Source: an uncultured Flavobacterium sp.
GTDB lineage: Bacteria > Bacteroidota > Bacteroidia > Flavobacteriales > Flavobacteriaceae
Direction of reading: 5' to 3'
Assembly: GCA_945957245.1 (NCBI GenBank)
Contig: CAMFLD010000198.1
Coordinates: forward strand, 1 to 5,741
DNA: 5,741 nt
A model generated the notes under the pieces. That model searched no databases. It saw only the letters and a program-made list of their open reading frames with translations, and was not told where the DNA came from. Below, piece after piece: positions 3,658 to 5,741 of this stretch (position 1 is its first letter; each line of letters begins with the position of its first letter). Position numbers and translations under genes: made by a program.

Positions 3658-5741
3658 TAACTCCTATACTTCTTAAAAAACCATACTTTTAATAAATCAG
3701 CCGTGATGATATACAAAGCCACAATAGCCAGCATAGCAAGCAGTGATGATAACGGTAGTGGCACTAAGCCTATATCGCCTGCAAAAGGTAAGTAGGGAAG
3801 GATTAACGTTAGAATAAATCCCAATACACTTAGAATGAAAAGGTATTTACCCGGCTGGCTTTTGAAAAAGTTTTTGTGTGTTCTGATGATGAATAAAATG
3901 AATAATTCGGTCAAAATCGATTCTATAAACCATCCGGTCTGGAACGCACTTTCCTTGACTTTCAGGATATACAATAAGGTCAGAAAGGTGATTAGGTCAA
4001 ATAACGAACTGTGGATACCGAAGATGACCATATAATTCCGGATGAACTTCAGATTCCATTTTCCCGGTTTGTCCAGCTGTTCTTCATCTACATTATCAGA
4101 GGCTACAGTGAGGTAAGGAAAATCGGTAATGAAATTGGTAAGCAGTATCTGTTTCGGAAGCATTGGTAAAAACGGAAGCAACAGCGATGCAATCGCCACA
4201 CTGAACATGTTACCAAAGGTAGAACCTGTATTTATGAAAATGTATTTTAAGGTATTGGCAAATGTTTTCCGTCCTTCTACGATACCATCTACGAGAACCA
4301 TTAATGTTTTTTCCATCAAAACAAAATCGGCGGCTTCTTTAGCCACATCAACCGCATTTTCGACTGAAATCCCAATATCGGCCGCATTAATAGCTGCCAC
4401 GTCATTGATGCCATCACCCATATAGGCAACGGTAAAGCTTTTGCGCAACGCCTGGATGATCCGTTCTTTTTGCTGTGGCTCGACTTCGGCAAAGATGTGT
4501 GTTTTTTTTGCCATCATTTTTAAAGCTTCCGGACTGGTGTTGATTAATTCCTCGCCTGTCATGATTTTCGGGTCTTCAATGCCTATGGCTAAAGCTATTG
4601 ATTTGGCAACATTGCGATTATCTCCCGTAATTATTTTAAGCTTCACCTGAAGCTTTTCAAGTTCATCAATTGTCTCAATAATCCCCTGTTTGATAGGATC
4701 CTGCAACAGTATGAATCCGGCAAAAATAAGATCGGTTTCGTCTTCCTTAGTAATGGAATCGGTGTTTATGATTTTGTAACCCAAGGCAATAACCCGTAAT
4801 CCTTTTTCACCAAAAGCCTGAAATTGGCTTTCCAAATCAGGCAAATGCTCCTTGATGTCGACAATATTGTTGCCATCCAGTCTGATTTGGGTACAGATTC
4901 CCATCATTTCCTTAAAGGCACCTTTGCTTATCAGCATATTGTCATCCTCTGATTTAATAGCAATACTCAGTCTTTTACGGATGAAATCATAAGGAACTTC
5001 ACCTAGTTTTATGGCTTTGTATTTAGGTTCAAAGGTCAGTTTTTTCAAAGCTTCATCTATCGGGTTGGCATAGCCTGTTTCAAATGAGGCATTCCAATAG
5101 GCAAGCTCCTTTACATAAGCATCTTCTGTTCCGGTTCCGTTTACGAGTCCTGCAATCTGTATAGCGCCTTCGGTTATGGTTCCGGTCTTATCCGTGCAGA
5201 GCAGGTTGACTTCGCCGAGGTTTTGAATGGAAGACAGTTTTTTTACAATAACCTTTTTGGCCAGCATCCTTTTGGCACCGGCACTCATCGCAATAGTCGT
5301 AATGGCAGGCAGTAATTCGGGTGCCATACCTACAGCAAGGGCAAGAGCAAACAATGCTGAATCAATAACGCTTTTGTGATTAACCAGATTGACTACCAGA
5401 ATAAAAATAGACAGTACCAGCGTTATTTTCATTAGGAAATAGCCAAAATCCTTAATTCCTTTTTCGAACGTAGTTTCCACAGTTTTATTGGCGCTTTGCG
5501 CAATGCTTCCAAAAATGGTATTGGTTCCGGTTTGAATTACGATAGCTTTGGCGTTGCCGCTTACAATATTAGTTCCTTCCCAAAGGCAGTTCGTTCTTTT
5601 GGATAATTCGGTTGCAGCACTTACTTTGCCTACATCTTTCCTTACCGGATAAGATTCACCCGTTAGGCTCGATTCATTCGCATGGAGTTCATTGGCTTCT
5701 AAAAGCAGGCAGTCGGCCGGAATCATATTACCGGCATTAAG
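3657..5741 (-). CDS. mgtA: Magnesium-translocating P-type ATPase (P3B, MgtA type), 5' end outside the window
   Basis: This inner-membrane ATPase imports Mg2+ at the cost of ATP through a phospho-aspartate intermediate. The visible 694 residues run from the right edge to TAG (3657-3659). Counting from the edge, the fragment shows part of the actuator domain with NAGNMIPAD (2-10) and TGES (27-30), then membrane helix 4 with APELLP (140-145). Next come the phosphorylation site DKTGT with Asp184, the nucleotide-binding region (YDFIRKR from 251, KGA at 273-275), the hinge ITGDN (371-375) and GDGIND (442-447). Six C-terminal helices follow, from about 500 to 681. Helix 5 (NTLKYIFINTGSTFGN) and the following SDNVDEEQLDKP closely resemble E. 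coli MgtA. Helix 6 reads TDFPYLTVASD (539-549), differing from the E. coli YDISQIAIPFD. The Met at 5724-5726 is internal, since the frame and family homology continue to the edge. About 150-200 N-terminal residues are missing, along with any Mg2+-sensing leader. The gene converges on E1 and can share its terminator. Confidence 0.93.
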   Translation of the reverse strand, partial: LNAGNMIPADCLLLEANELHANESSLTGESYPVRKDVGKVSAATELSKRTNCLWEGTNIVSGNAKAIVIQTGTNTIFGSIAQSANKTVETTFEKGIKDFGYFLMKITLVLSIFILVVNLVNHKSVIDSALFALALAVGMAPELLPAITTIAMSAGAKRMLAKKVIVKKLSSIQNLGEVNLLCTDKTGTITEGAIQIAGLVNGTGTEDAYVKELAYWNASFETGYANPIDEALKKLTFEPKYKAIKLGEVPYDFIRKRLSIAIKSEDDNMLISKGAFKEMMGICTQIRLDGNNIVDIKEHLPDLESQFQAFGEKGLRVIALGYKIINTDSITKEDETDLIFAGFILLQDPIKQGIIETIDELEKLQVKLKIITGDNRNVAKSIALAIGIEDPKIMTGEELINTSPEALKMMAKKTHIFAEVEPQQKERIIQALRKSFTVAYMGDGINDVAAINAADIGISVENAVDVAKEAADFVLMEKTLMVLVDGIVEGRKTFANTLKYIFINTGSTFGNMFSVAIASLLLPFLPMLPKQILLTNFITDFPYLTVASDNVDEEQLDKPGKWNLKFIRNYMVIFGIHSSLFDLITFLTLLYILKVKESAFQTGWFIESILTELFILFIIRTHKNFFKSQPGKYLFILSVLGFILTLILPYLPFAGDIGLVPLPLSSLLAMLAIVALYIITADLLKVWFFKKYRS

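Noticed and set aside
4129..4650. Plus-strand frames of 98 and 69 codons inside the Mg2+ ATPase gene (4129-4425 and 4441-4650)
   Set aside because: They are antisense to conserved ATPase motifs (GDGIND, ITGDN, helix 5) and are explained as mirror frames of that gene.
5724..5726. Translation start of the ATPase at this ATG
   Set aside because: The frame continues to the edge and encodes LNAGN before MIPAD, the conserved actuator-domain context, so the Met is internal and the gene is cut by the window.

Overview
The window looks like chromosomal DNA of a flavobacterium or close relative (Bacteroidota). The support is as follows. The DNA is AT-rich, and translation starts lack Shine-Dalgarno sequences. 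One match to the Bacteroidota -7 promoter element (TAnnTTTG) lies upstream of the largest complete gene. A signal peptide ends in the FA|Q cleavage context common in this phylum. Intergenic A/T-rich and heptamer repeats are of a kind I associate with Flavobacterium. No database search was possible, so the genus is an inference.

Layout. Positions 1-166 hold the last 54 codons of a BadF/BadG/BcrA/BcrD-type ATPase, probably an N-acetylglucosamine-kinase-like protein. It is followed by a strong intrinsic terminator (181-205). Positions 254-625 encode a compact methylglyoxal synthase (mgsA) with all expected catalytic residues. Facing it, only 9 nt away, is a gene for a small exported protein of unknown function (635-1126, minus strand). 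A 382-nt AT-rich intergenic stretch follows (1127-1508). It contains a doubtful 51-codon ORF, a cluster of A/T-rich direct repeats and a likely promoter. Positions 1509-3485 encode a 658-residue fused alpha+beta E1 of a 2-oxoacid dehydrogenase complex, most likely the branched-chain type, ending in a perfect 12-bp hairpin terminator. The next 171 nt (3486-3656) are largely short tandem repeats of three different units. From 3657 to the right edge, on the minus strand, runs the 3' part of a P3B (MgtA-type) magnesium-transporting P-type ATPase. Its N-terminus lies outside the window.

How the genes relate. They do not form one pathway or operon. Orientation changes three times and two good terminators separate units. 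The kinase fragment and mgsA are co-directional and both touch sugar or triose-phosphate metabolism: MgsA drains dihydroxyacetone phosphate. The E1 enzyme supplies acyl-CoA from branched-chain 2-oxoacids and needs E2 and E3 subunits that are not encoded here. The Mg2+ ATPase is an independent transport gene.

I found no mobile element, CRISPR array, RNA gene, defence cassette or other clearly new system. The least ordinary material is the repeat-bearing DNA on both sides of the E1 gene, especially the three-family tandem-repeat patch at 3515-3657 that runs into the stop codon of the ATPase gene.
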